64,000 nucleotides of DNA. Origin: Brugia malayi. Its lineage: Eukaryota; Nematoda; Chromadorea; Rhabditida; Onchocercidae. Positions within the stretch are counted from its first letter, which is position 1; each line of letters begins with the position of its first letter. Below the pieces are notes generated by a model. It saw only the letters and a program-made list of their open reading frames with translations. It did no database searches and was not told the origin of the DNA. Below are positions 38,126 through 49,460 of this stretch, in pieces. The position numbers were made by a program, and so were the translations under genes. The stretch is taken from the NCBI RefSeq assembly GCF_000002995.4, contig NW_025062476.1, positions 3,095,001-3,159,000 on the forward strand, read 5' to 3'.

Positions 38126-40712
38126 ATGGAACGATCACATCTGATGGTCATTCTTTCTACCTTATTCTCAACTATCTCATTACTTCTTATCATCATCATT
38201 TTACCATCATTTTTTACTTACATTCAACATTCCAACACTGCACTGCTTTCAGAGCTTTACAAATGTTATGTAAGTAAAATTTTGAAACTAAAATGATAAT
38301 TTCGATTGTCAAATAGTTATGAAATTTTGTTTTGTTTTGTTTTTTTTTTTTTGACATACAGTGTCTTTGTATGGATGTATCAATTGATAGCAAGTAGATA
38401 AATGAAATTACTGATTGATTGATCGATTGATTGATTGATTATTCCACAGATCAACGCGAATCTAAAATGATATTAATTGATAATAATGAAAATAGAAAAT
38501 AGAAATTTAAATGAATTCAATTGTAGATAAAAGATTCGTATATTTTAGATTAATAGCAATGATGTGTGGAGGAATGTGTTGCAATTGCAATTTAATACTC
38601 AATCGCGTAAACGTCGATTTTACGATGTTCCAACAAACGATCGCCCACGTTCCAAATGTTTACACTTTTCCTTTTTTTTTTTTAAAAAAAAAAAATTTCA
38701 ATCCCGAAAAATTTAGACAATAAATTCACATTTCAAAATTTGAATATTAATTTTAAATTTAAAAAAAAATTATAAGTATTAATTTCAGTTAAGATAGACT
38801 TGATAGCTTTTAATTTTAAGTAACACTAAATCTTTACATTACATTTCAGTAATTGATGAAGAAGAGTACATTCTAGTGACAAAGAGAGGATGTTCAAACC
38901 AAGCTAACTTATATTCAAAACAAAATTTACTTTGAATGATGAAATTATGAAATTGTTTAAAATTTTCTACTTTATCGATAGCTTAACAATTGTTTATTCA
39001 TATCTTATATAAATTTGAAGAGGGACAATTCCAGGTTGCAGTTGCCAGCAGGGTAAACCTGGACCTCCAGGTGAACCAGGAAATCCTGGACGAGATGGTA
39101 AGATTTTAAAAAGATGGCATTTGAAAAGTATTCATACATTTGAATGTTATACGGGACAATAAATCCACGATATGCAATTCTAGAATTTTTGAATCAAATG
39201 ATTTCTTTTCAGGAGCCGTTGGACCACCGGGATTACCCGGAAGAAATGGTAAACCTGGCCAACATATGATGCCACCAAAGAGTGATGAAAACACTTGTCA
39301 AAAGGTACTATTCATTTTGTTGATTTTATTTGAATTTCTTTTCAATGACTATTTCAAAAGCTATGATATGATGAAAGCGCTAGTATTCTCGACAAGCAGC
39401 ATTTTCCTAATGTCGAGAAAAATTTTAATTAACATTGCTAAGTAGAGATATAATTTTAATTAATTTAATTCTACGATATACAATGGTTTAGTGTCCAATA
39501 GCTCCACCAGGACCTCCCGGACTAGTTGGTCAAAGAGGACCGAGAGGACCACGCGGGTATATATTTAAAGGATATTTTTTTATTTTCTGATTCAGTAAAG
39601 TGGATTACTGCTTAAGGAGAGTTATGCTTTTCATATTACAAGTCAGTACGCTGTATCGTTATTTACATGGTAATAATTAGTCGAAATAATAATTAAGAAG
39701 TGAGATTTTTATAAGTTAGCTTAATGAATAAAACGTAACTTCAAACTTCAGAAACCCAGGTGTACCTGGAGATGACGGTTCTCCTGGAAGAAAAGGACCT
39801 CCAGGACCAACAGGTGTTAGAGGTCCTCCTGGGCCATATGGACCAAAAGGACCACCAGGTGATCCTGGGCGCATACTCAATGGAGCACCTACTGGGCTGA
39901 GAGGCCCTCCAGGTAAGTTTTAATCAAACAAATTCCAATTATAGCGGCTCTTCGCAATTCTCACAAGTTCCTATAGATTGAGTACGAAGGTATATATTTT
40001 CAGGACCCACTGGACCGCGGGGCCGTGTCGGAAGTCCTGGACGGTAAGTAAAAATCATTTTTTTAAAGAATATATTTCCTGCAAACTGGTGAAAATTTGC
40101 CTAAGTAACAAGTTTTCAGTGATGGCAATCCCGGAGCAATAGGTGTTGCAGGAATGCGTGGAGAGCAAGGTGAAAGAGGGAGTGATGGTGCACCAGGACT
40201 ACAGGGACCACCAGGACCTCCCGGACGACAAGGAAACAAAGGTGCATTTTCATTTCCACCTCGTTTTTTCCCAAATTTTCATTACATAGAACAATTTCAA
40301 TCAAAAAGTTAAATTTGATAACTTAACAGGCAGTTGTGATCATTGTCGACCGCCGAAAGAGTCATCAGTATCAGAAAATCCTTCCGAATACAACGCCGTA
40401 AACAGCAAACCAGTTGAATCGAAAAACACGGAATATACAAATACAAATGTACCACGTTATTACAGTAATGAACCGGTAAAAGGTACCGGTAATCAACCAA
40501 TTGGTTATAATATCAATAATAATAAGAAAATAGCAAAAGATGTAAAGCAAAATGGTGTTAGTAATGAAAGAAATATTGGTCGAGGAAAATTGCGTGAATC
40601 ATACGACACGAAAAGAATTGAGAAATATGACGTAACAAAACTCTACGATCAGAAATATCATCGACCACTTCGGATATCGCCAACAATTCGAAAGAATGGC
40701 TACTACTCTTAG
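38126..40712 (+). CDS. cuticle collagen
   Basis: Nine exons: 38126-38269, 38549-38657, 39035-39097, 39213-39304, 39492-39556, 39752-39912, 40004-40043, 40120-40241, 40330-40712; phases agree, 392 aa. It is an extracellular-matrix structural protein secreted by the hypodermis and cross-linked into the cuticle. A cuticle-collagen N-terminal region with a membrane/signal-anchor helix (about residues 7-34) is followed by SRKRR (67-71), a subtilisin/furin-like cleavage site. Cys clusters then flank interrupted Gly-X-Y blocks: CCSC at 85-88, then [21 protein letters not shown] before the main triple helix; and GSCDHC after it. The Gly-X-Y part has short breaks (for example [10 protein letters not shown]). 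After CDHC comes an unusual tail of about 120 aa, rich in Asn, Lys, Ser and Tyr, ending NGYYS, which lacks Gly-X-Y. A TAG acceptor at 38107-38109 lies 16 bases before the ATG. The specific orthologue is not assigned. Confidence 0.93.
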
Positions 40713-42036
40713 TATTATTTTTTTCTTACACATATGCAATTTATCTTGTTTTGTTGTTTATTCGCTTTGCTTAATAATTTGTTTAAAATGTTGCGTAATT
40801 TTTTCAAAGTTAATAATTAAACATTTATATTATCAGAATTTTTGAACAGAAATAATTTGAAATAAGAAAAAAAAAAGGAAATTTCTGACATTTGCTGCTT
40901 ATCACATTAGAAACGAATTACAACACTTAATAATGTATCAAAAGTGTTAGGATGTGACAGTTTCATTTCAAAATACAGGTTGGTCCGTTGCAGATTGATT
41001 GAGAGAAGCAGATCTACGGTTGTTGCTAAATTGTGTTTCAATAAATATGGTAGGATGGGAAGGGCTTGGGGATTGATTCCTTATTTATTGCAATTTTGTT
41101 ACTGTTTCAAATTTTAATTTTAGTTCGTTTTTTCTTTCTGAAAAATTTTTTAAAAACTTGAAAGCTTTGTGATATCGATCCATCAACTAGCCACTGTCCA
41201 TCGATTATAAAATATAGTTCATAGATTGATTGTATTATCTATGGCATCTTCATTTTTAAAAGTTATGGAAGTTAATAAAGTTTCAGAATCCGAACAGTGA
41301 AAATCTGGTGTTGTTGTTGAATTCAAATTTTATTCAAATCTTTGTTGTATATTTCTTTCTTTTATGAAGATTTCGTGTTGTAATTAAAACATTTGGTATG
41401 GCATTGCTTTTTACTCTTCTCCATTTAATAGAGACTTATGTTATTAAGTTAAACATTGATTAAAATATTTGACGTTGTATGATTTTAAGCGATAATGGGC
41501 ATAATTCATATCATTCTGATCTACTTTGGGCAATAAACTGATCAGCTGCTTTACGGGATGAACATTTTTCGGACCATATTTGAAAGAAATCTTTCACAGC
41601 TCGCTTTCAAAAGCGCCAGTTCCAGTGGTATCTTCATTATTTATTCATTAGGATTTGTGAAATTTTTATAACAAGGTATTCTCTGTTATCTTATATAGTA
41701 GTATATAAGTTACTAGCAGTTATATAAACATATAAACAATCTCTTCAGTTGATAAGTTGAACAGATGGACTTAAGAATAAGGCCATTGTTTCAAAAGAAA
41801 ATTGATGCTCTCTGAAGCATTCATGTCATTAGTAAATACCTTTGTAGATTCTAGTCTTCTTGTTTGCTGATTATGTCGATTTTAGATATAGCTTCTTTTC
41901 ACGCTTCGAATTACCATTGTCCAATTTGTGAAAATTCTGGCATTTCTAACTTTTTTTTAGTTTTCTTTCTGTCTCAGCATTTTTTGGTTAGCTGATAAAA
42001 TTATTTCTTTGTTAAAACTTCTCCATTTTATTTCAG
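40713..42036. other. intergenic region
   Basis: Moderately AT-rich DNA between the collagen and the mitochondrial ribosomal protein gene. No recognised coding exon on either strand. A TTATTTCAG acceptor ending at 42036 marks the probable trans-splice site of the downstream gene. Confidence 0.6.
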
Positions 42037-42050
42037 GAAGGGATCGAACG

Positions 42051-43564
42051 ATGAAACTGACCCATATGTATCAGTTATCTCTATCATATCAAAATCCTGA
42101 AACTGGTGAGCGAAAAATCTTCTCTCTAAATCCGATCTTACAGAAATTTCCTTGGCAACTGCCAAGTAAGCAAAAAGAGATGGTTTGTCATTCTTCCATA
42201 ATTTAGCTGCTTACTTTTTAAATTTCTGGGTGATACTGTTAGGGAAGTTATTTTATCTGAAACTGAGATCAAAAAATTCGACATCGTATCCTTGTGATCG
42301 ATAAATCTCTCAATAAAGATACAATGATTAAACATTGAGCATCTTATCAATCATCGAAGGATGGAAATGACTTATCACATTTTATGGAGTTCCGCCAAAT
42401 TTCGTGCCAATATATATATTTGTTTTCCAGGTACTTACTTTCCCAGGTGCGAATCGACAGCATATCTCCGTACCTGGTATATTGGTAAATGAAGTTTTGA
42501 AAAAATTCGACCCTCTTCCGTTATTTCAAGTGTGTGCTTTGGTTGTTTTTTTTTTTTTTTTTCTTTTTCTTTTTCGTAATCTTTTTTTTAAGATATTTTT
42601 CTTATTTTACTTTCAAATTGTAAAATAGGCAGTACAGTAAGCTTTGTTGATCATTCTTATTTTAGATACCCTTACGGTTACCTCAACAGTCACCAATGGT
42701 TGAGATATTCACCGGAGAACGTATGTTAAAAATTCGCAGGCATAAGATGAGAAAGCATAAGCGTCGAAAGCGCTACGATAGAGATTATTTTAAATATCAA
42801 AAATATCATCGGCAGAAGAAGGCTAAAGTAATAATTTTGAGCTTGTTTTTTCAGAACGATATAGTGGTTTCTTCACTTAGAGATTAAATCTGAAACAGTT
42901 TTCGGATTTATTATAACTAGATCGCTCAGTTGATTGTCAGTCAGATATTTTGCAACCAATTAAAAAAGAAATATAAGGAAAATTGCATTATGAGTGGTAA
43001 TTCTCTTCTGCTCTGATTGGCAAATAATACATTTTGGAATTACAGGCAGAAAATTTGTTCCGGAATCGTATGCACAAAATGCTGGAAGATTATAAAGCAT
43101 TTGATCCTGAGAAGTATATCAAGGATATCATAGCTTGGTATGTCATGTCTGATTTGAAGTTTTTTATTTTCAAATTATAAGAATGAGCTGTATTTCCAAA
43201 TTTCAGTGCAAAGCAGGATGTTACAAAAGACGTCTCACCGAGTGGTCGGCGAAAATATCCGCATTGGTCTACACTAATTACTTTGGAAGAGCTATACGGA
43301 TTACCTCAAACAGATTATATTGTCAAAGAAGCTGGATTAGCAGATGATGAAGATCGTGATAAAATTAGGCAAATGAAAAAGGAATACGATGAAAAATACC
43401 GTGGATTTTTAACTCGAGCCAGCTGCATTCAAGAGAACCAACAAAAAAATTCCTTGGATGAAACAAGGATGCAAGAAAAGAAAATAGTTGATAGCAGTGA
43501 AAATTTGGAGAAAACGACTCAAGGGATTAATAAGGCTGATAACAGTGATAATCTGAAAAGTTGA
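42051..43564 (+). CDS. mitochondrial ribosomal protein mS38-like (AURKAIP1/COX24 family)
   Basis: Five exons: 42051-42165, 42447-42529, 42666-42827, 43046-43137, 43207-43564; phases agree, 269 aa. The diagnostic part is the strongly basic stretch LKIRRHKMRKHKRRKR (about residues 87-102), matching the 'K(I/L)RRxKMxxHKxRK' signature of AURKAIP1/mS38 in mitochondrial small ribosomal subunits, followed by basic RQKKAK and the helical AENLFRNRMHKMLEDY. By family knowledge the protein acts in mitochondrial translation. The first 86 residues and the acidic, Glu/Asp/Lys-rich C-terminus (about 150-269) are not recognisable. The animal family ends soon after the basic region, so the long C-terminal extension is unusual and may be a nematode feature. 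The start is the first ATG, 14 bases after an unpaired TTTCAG acceptor (ending 42036). An alternative acceptor at 42430 for exon 2 would hit a stop, so 42447 is used. Confidence 0.8.
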
Positions 43565-45052
43565 TAACTGCAGCAACATGATAGGAATCTCATTTTGTCT
43601 CTGTTCAAAATTGTATTTTCGCCTTAGATTTCTGGCTCGACTGTAATTTAGTTCGCGTTTTTGTCAAAATTTAAGACTAGTTATGCTGACTTTAATCAGG
43701 CTCGGAAGATTTCCTGTAATTACATGGGTGTTTGATTCAAATATCATTAGTGAAGGATCAAAGTTGTTGGAAGCATATTCTAAAGTTTCACTTGTATACT
43801 GTTGTTTTTTGCAAATGGGGAAGCTTTCTTTCAATGTTCGTTACTTCATGATTGGTAGCTGTTATTGTTTATTCGGATACTCCTGGATAAGAAAGTACTC
43901 GAACTTTAGTTAAATGTTTTTTCGGAAGTTTGTCTCATATTGTGAAAAAATTTATAAGGTGTTAGATTTTTTGACATGAAAACGAACTGCTCAGTTCAGC
44001 CATAATACAGTTGCGAAAAGATTCAGGTTGCCATTGCGGTGGTTAAATTTTATTTGTGCTTAACAGTCTGTAAAGCAAATTTTTTAGATGATAATTACCA
44101 AAGCAGTGATCAGAGATCAAATTCATAAATTTTTAAAGTCTGGTATATTAACAGTACTGGTTCGGTCTGGAAAATGAATTAGTCTGAGTATTCAAGATGT
44201 CATTAGCTGAAACAATATGTTTATTCCAGGATTTCCTAACTGAATTATTAGCATTGATTAACAAGTAGTATGTAGGTTTGTCAAACTGGTTAATTTGGCA
44301 AATATTGAACTTAGTACTGTGAAATATGAAAGCTGGAAATGAGCAATTTGATTTCAAAAAAAACTAAAACTTTTTTAAATCTGTAACTGATAGACGGCTG
44401 ATACCATGAAGTATTTTGGCATGCAGATGCGCTACAGGTATATTTATTTAAAGTCGAGCACCAGATATATAAAAAGTTCTGCTATTCTAAAGATTTAAAA
44501 TTCCTTGATTCGTAAACTTCATAGCTTATAAAGCCAGAAAAGTACCAAGTATCGAAAATTTGCATAATTTATTTTATGCATGGAAGTTTGGAATTAGCGA
44601 TTTCTGGGAAAAGATACTAACTTTTGATCACTTTTAGTCCAATTTATTCAAGTAGATATTTTAGGAAAAAGCGGGATACACTTAGCGCCTTGATATGATC
44701 ATTATTTATCTTTCAATGTTTAGCCATTATTCTTTCCTATGGCTTACTTCTTGGTTGGTTAGAATTAGTTAATTTGGATAAATCTAGGTTGACTCTTTTA
44801 TTTATGTATGATTACATCGAAGTGCTTTGAAAAAATCAGTAGCTTAGCATAACTTATTTATTATCAGTTAATCTTTAGTTAAGTAAATGCTTACAGCATG
44901 AAATATAGTTCGAGAATGGTTAATGTTTTGTTTTAAGAAATGATTGATTTATTCATATCTATAACATCATATAAAAATTTTGCAACTTAGATCATAAATT
45001 AGGTTAGTTATTTAGCTTAACAATTTCCACTTCAATGTGTTAGTTTTTTCAG
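43565..45052. other. intergenic region
   Basis: About 1.5 kb between two + strand genes, less AT-rich than the left half of the window. No coding exon recognised; open frames such as that at 43683-43913 lack splice or family support. It probably contains the 3' UTR of the mS38-like gene and the promoter of the CCCH gene, with a TTTTTTCAG acceptor ending at 45052. Confidence 0.55.
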
Positions 45053-45106
45053 ATTGTCGTAGAGTAGGTGGTTTAACAATTTACTATCAGTATAGTCTAA
45101 AAAACG

Positions 45107-48100
45107 ATGTCTAATTTATCCAATTTACAACAACATGATCAAACAAATGGTATAACTACTATTAATAGTGATGGAAATATATTTTATCCTAAATTAAGCG
45201 GCATCTCAACTACTACTACTACACTACCATCATTGTCAACAACATTAGCAGATCAAACGTGAGTTGATATTGACAAAATTATAGAAAAATATTTGTTAAA
45301 TCAAATAGTAAACATTAAAATTAATCATATAAATATTTCATATGTGAAAGAATTCAAATAAATGCAAAAAAATTAAAGATATTTTTTAAAGCAAAACATT
45401 TTTTTTTTAGAGAAATAATTTTTGGATTAAAACAGAATACAGATTTATGATTTTTTTAGATTGTTAGCAAGTATATCTATAAATTTCAAACTTTTAAGAC
45501 TTCGAAAATTAAGTAAGAGGTAGTAAGTGTGAATCATTTTATGTAGGATAAGAGAAAAATATGGAGATAGATTTTAAATTCTAGAGTTGGGAGTTTTTTG
45601 ATAATCAATTTCTAGTTTAAATTCATTTTATATATTAATTCAAAGCAAAAATTTGTTAATTTTATTAAAGAATAAATTTAAAATGTGCAATTTCTTAGGC
45701 TGTATATGATTGTAAGATTTGCTAAAACTTTTGTGCTGTAAATTTAAGATTGTTAAATGAGTATTAAAGTGATCATAATGATCTGTAATGGATAGATCAT
45801 TAAAGCTGATCAATGTGAAAGTTTCTGTTTACTTCACAAATTTATTGTTTTTTTTTTTTTTTTTTGCATTTCAGGCTATATGAGAATTATAATTTAAAAT
45901 GGGATGAAGCTTCATTAGAGCAAAAAGTGGCAGCACTAAAACTAGAAACTCAGAAACAATTATTTAATGAATTTATGCTTCGAAAAGCTCAAATGCAGAA
46001 TGCTCCATTAATTTATCCAAATGAAATTCATGTTAGTACTAATATTCTAGTAGTAATTATTAGTACTTTTAATAATCTATTATTACAATGATACTTAAAT
46101 GTACTACTAATTTTCATATCCTAAAAGTGGGCAAATTTATTTGTAGCAATAATATCGTTATAGATCCAATAATAAATATCTCAATTTTACTGCATAAAAT
46201 ATGTAAGTAACATATAAATTTCAACTAAAAATATGAAACACTTTTTTTAAATTTTTAAAAAATTCAAAAAAATTTACAAAACATAGTAATTTTAGCTTCG
46301 TACATCAAAAACGCCAAGTCCACGAAATCGTGAATTATATAAAACAGCATTATGCGATTTTTGGAGTGCCGGAATACCATGCCGATTTGGTGAACGTTGT
46401 TGGTTTGTAAATAGTTTTATTATTATTATTATTAATCATATGGTTATATTCAATAAAAAATCCTAAAATTTTGTTTTCTCAACAGAAATACGTAAAAGTA
46501 AAGTTTCAGGTTTGCGCATGGTCCACATGAACTTCGTATTGCACGTTTTGTTTATCCTGGTTTACAACCGTATGATTATGAAATTCGTATGAATACTCCA
46601 AATAATACATTATCATCATCTTCTGCACGTGTATGTTTTCTTTAAAAATTTTACAAAATGCTAAAGTTTCTAAAACTTATAAAATTTAAAGGCTATAAAA
46701 ATTTAAAATTGAAAAAGTTTCAATTTTTTACAGCGTTTCTGGAATTTGGAGCAAAATTATCCAATAACTAGTCTACAACCTACACCTGTAACAATCACTC
46801 CAATGGGTCAAAATGTACCAATTGGTTATGAACGTAAACTTCGTCGCATCTCTCCGATTCACGAGAATACGGTTAGAAAATTTTTCATATCAAAGATATT
46901 CTAATTATCTTAGTATTCTAAAATTATAAATTTTAGAATTCAAAAAGCTGGCGTACAACGCAACGTGTATCAGACGGTGATTCTGGTATTGGAAGTACAG
47001 GTACCAACAATTCACCTGAAGTAAATGCAAAATATGTAAGTTTAAGTTGTTTGGGGAACTTTCGATAAATGTTCTGTAAAATTTACGGCATGCATAAAGC
47101 TTCAATAATTTAGCTATCACTGACGAATTTGTCGAAAATATTATATCAAAAAATTGATGTCTTTATAAATAAAGGAAAAAAAAAATTTAATAAACAATAA
47201 TATCGTTACCAATAAAACTTTTTCTCTTTAATAATTCTTCCCAAAAATTTTAATTTACACAGAATGTACATTTTATGAGTGACAAACTACACTTGATGTT
47301 CTTTTTTTCATCTTTTTATCTTTTCTCTTACAATTAAAACTTTTTGGTTTAGTAACATTCTTGAAAATTTAACAAGGATAATTTCAGAGAGAAAATTTGG
47401 ATAGTGCATCTTATCAGTTTTCCCCATTTCATGAGACACCATTAACCGGTGATAACAGAATCCTGCCACCACATCTTGTTGGTTTTATTATTTTTTAGAT
47501 TTTTCAAAATTTATTTTCTTTCAACAAAAAGGATCAGTCATCTTCGGTTTCTTCAGATCACATTTGATGCTGTCACGTGAGATTACATTTGATGCTATTA
47601 CGTGTTACGTGTGCTTCTATCGGCACATATTTCAGATAGTAAATGAGAAAGGATAATAAATGAATCATAAATTAAGCCAATTCTAGTTACGTCCATTGGA
47701 TTTATTAATAAATCGGGAACAACCAGATTTTTCAAAAAATGAAGCATATAACCACTGGTTAAGTACCGGAGCAGTACAGTCAAACAGTATGTCGTTAACA
47801 CCGGGTTTAGAACAGGTTAGCTAATAGTGGATTAGATAGTTGGCAGCATTTAATTTGAGTAAAAAAGAAGTTCGGGTAATTCAGAATGTAGAAAAAATTT
47901 AGAATCTAATTTGTCTTATTTTTAGATGAGCTGGTGGCCTGATACAATTAGTGCCACATATCCATATATTAACCGTCCAAGCCAAAACATTCACCTCAAT
48001 CATAGTGCAGCACCAGCACCAGTAGCACCAGTAACACCAGCAACACCAACAGCAGCAGTAATAGCACCAGCAGCACCAACAGCACCAACAGCAGGATTGG

Positions 48101-48159
48101 CGAATGAGCAATGCTTTTCGATGTGTATTGAATCAACGGCTGATAAAATTGAAACTTAA
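45107..48159 (+). CDS. CCCH-type zinc finger protein (single finger)
   Basis: Nine exons: 45107-45258, 45875-46031, 46296-46402, 46510-46630, 46734-46871, 46937-47035, 47388-47477, 47687-47815, 47926-48159; phases agree, 408 aa. One C-x8-C-x5-C-x3-H finger is complete (Cys123, Cys132, Cys138, His142) in the context NRELYKTALCDFWSAG and CWFAHGPHELR. The leading YKT(A/E)LC and trailing FAHGxHELR are typical of tristetraprolin-like RNA-binding proteins, which bind AU-rich 3' UTR elements. Such proteins usually carry two fingers about 18 residues apart; here the following residues (YPGLQPYDYEIR) contain no second finger. The N-terminus is Thr/Ser/Gln-rich. The C-terminus has an Ala/Pro/Thr stretch (about residues 356-382) encoded by a GCA/CCA-type repeat. 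Acting as a post-transcriptional regulator is inference from the family. A TTTTTTCAG acceptor ending at 45052 lies 54 bases before the ATG. Confidence 0.87.
48008..48093 (+). repeat. coding GCA/CCA trinucleotide repeat
   Basis: Imperfect run of GCA, CCA, ACA and GTA codons inside the last exon of the CCCH gene, translated as Ala/Pro/Thr/Val. The frame stays open through it. Likely length-variable between individuals. Confidence 0.85.
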
Positions 48160-49460
48160 ACTTCTGTTTCGATGCCAAGAATTGTTGGACATCGTTAAAG
48201 ATTTTAAAATACTTTCTATGATTGTTACCACTTTCTTTTCATATTATTTTCGCTCCTTCTTCCTATACGTTTGGAAAGTTTATTATGATTGTTTTTTGTT
48301 GAAAAAACTTTTTCCAAACAATCGCCACATTGTTGTTTTTTTGTACTACTTTGGTATTGCCTTATGTATCTTTTGTTATTTTGTTATTTTTATCGCTACC
48401 TTCGCATCGTTTCATTTGTAAATTTTTATTATGGACCATTTTATGCATGCCAAATCCCTTTTGCAAAAATAGATTTTCTCTTTTGATTCTGAAAATTCAC
48501 TGCAATATTCTGTAACCTGAATGCCAAATTATGAAGCAAATCTAACATAACTTATGGCCTTGTGTTGTTATTGTTGTTATTGTGGGGCCAACACTTCTTG
48601 AAACACACTGGCCAATTTCTTCATAACATTACAATAAATGCCAATATAGCCCGAAGTTTAAATTTTTAATTTGTAAAAAAGACGCAAATGTTATTGTTGT
48701 TGTTGTACAACAAATGTTACTTTGTTGTTATTGTAAATTAGTTTAGAAATTCTCTCTCCAATGACTATTGTAAAATAGTATTTATAGGGGCCTATGTGGA
48801 GATATATATATTTCTCTATTTTTTCTTAAATGTATTTTTCGTATATTTCTCAGAAACTCGAGAGTAACTTCAGGAGTTTTCTGGATATGCAGATATATGT
48901 AGTATAGCAATGTAGATTATATGGGCCAGTTATATTATATGTTGTGCTATTGGACATTATTTCAAAAAAATTTACGATATTTTATTGTGCGTCCATCGAG
49001 AGTCTATTTGTTTTACTTCACTTCTCAGTTAAAGATGAGGCAGAGGAGGCCTTTGCTATCAGGATAAACTGCCAAATGTTATCCATATATCTGGGAGTGT
49101 GAGAAACAGAATCCACATTACAGTGAGTAATGACTGCAAATACAACGTCAGATGTAACTGTCACCAGCCTATTTAAGAAAATATGGATACAATAATATTT
49201 TGCTTCAACCAAACTGAAATACATTTTTATTAGAAAATGAAGATGGAACAGTGCAAAGATAGAAATAGAGAAATAAAAAACATATACAGTTAACATGGAA
49301 AGGCTGTCTGTCTCTTTTCATGAAAACGAAATTTCCCTTAAATAGCGCACGCTTAATGTTTCATGATCACTGTGATGCAATCTAAGTTGAAACTGGTCAC
49401 TTGGGAACTCAGATAAACACTGTAAAAATGTAGAGAGCTATATTTTCATAAAAGCAACAG
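48160..49460. other. intergenic region between convergent genes
   Basis: Contains the probable 3' UTR of the CCCH gene, with several TTGTTATTG-type repeats (about 48565-48585, 48690-48735), an AATAAA at about 48632, and on the minus strand an AATAAA complement (TTTATT at about 49226) suited to the COP9 subunit gene. No coding exon is recognised; open frames here are short. Confidence 0.6.

Noticed and set aside
42431..42446. Earlier acceptor for exon 2 of the mS38-like gene (TTTTCCAG at 42423-42430)
   Set aside because: In the required phase it reads to a stop; the acceptor ending at 42446 keeps a long frame.
47899..48178. Cys/Trp-rich and Leu/Val-rich minus-strand ORFs
   Set aside because: They are the antisense shadow of the Ala/Pro repeat in the last exon of the CCCH gene.
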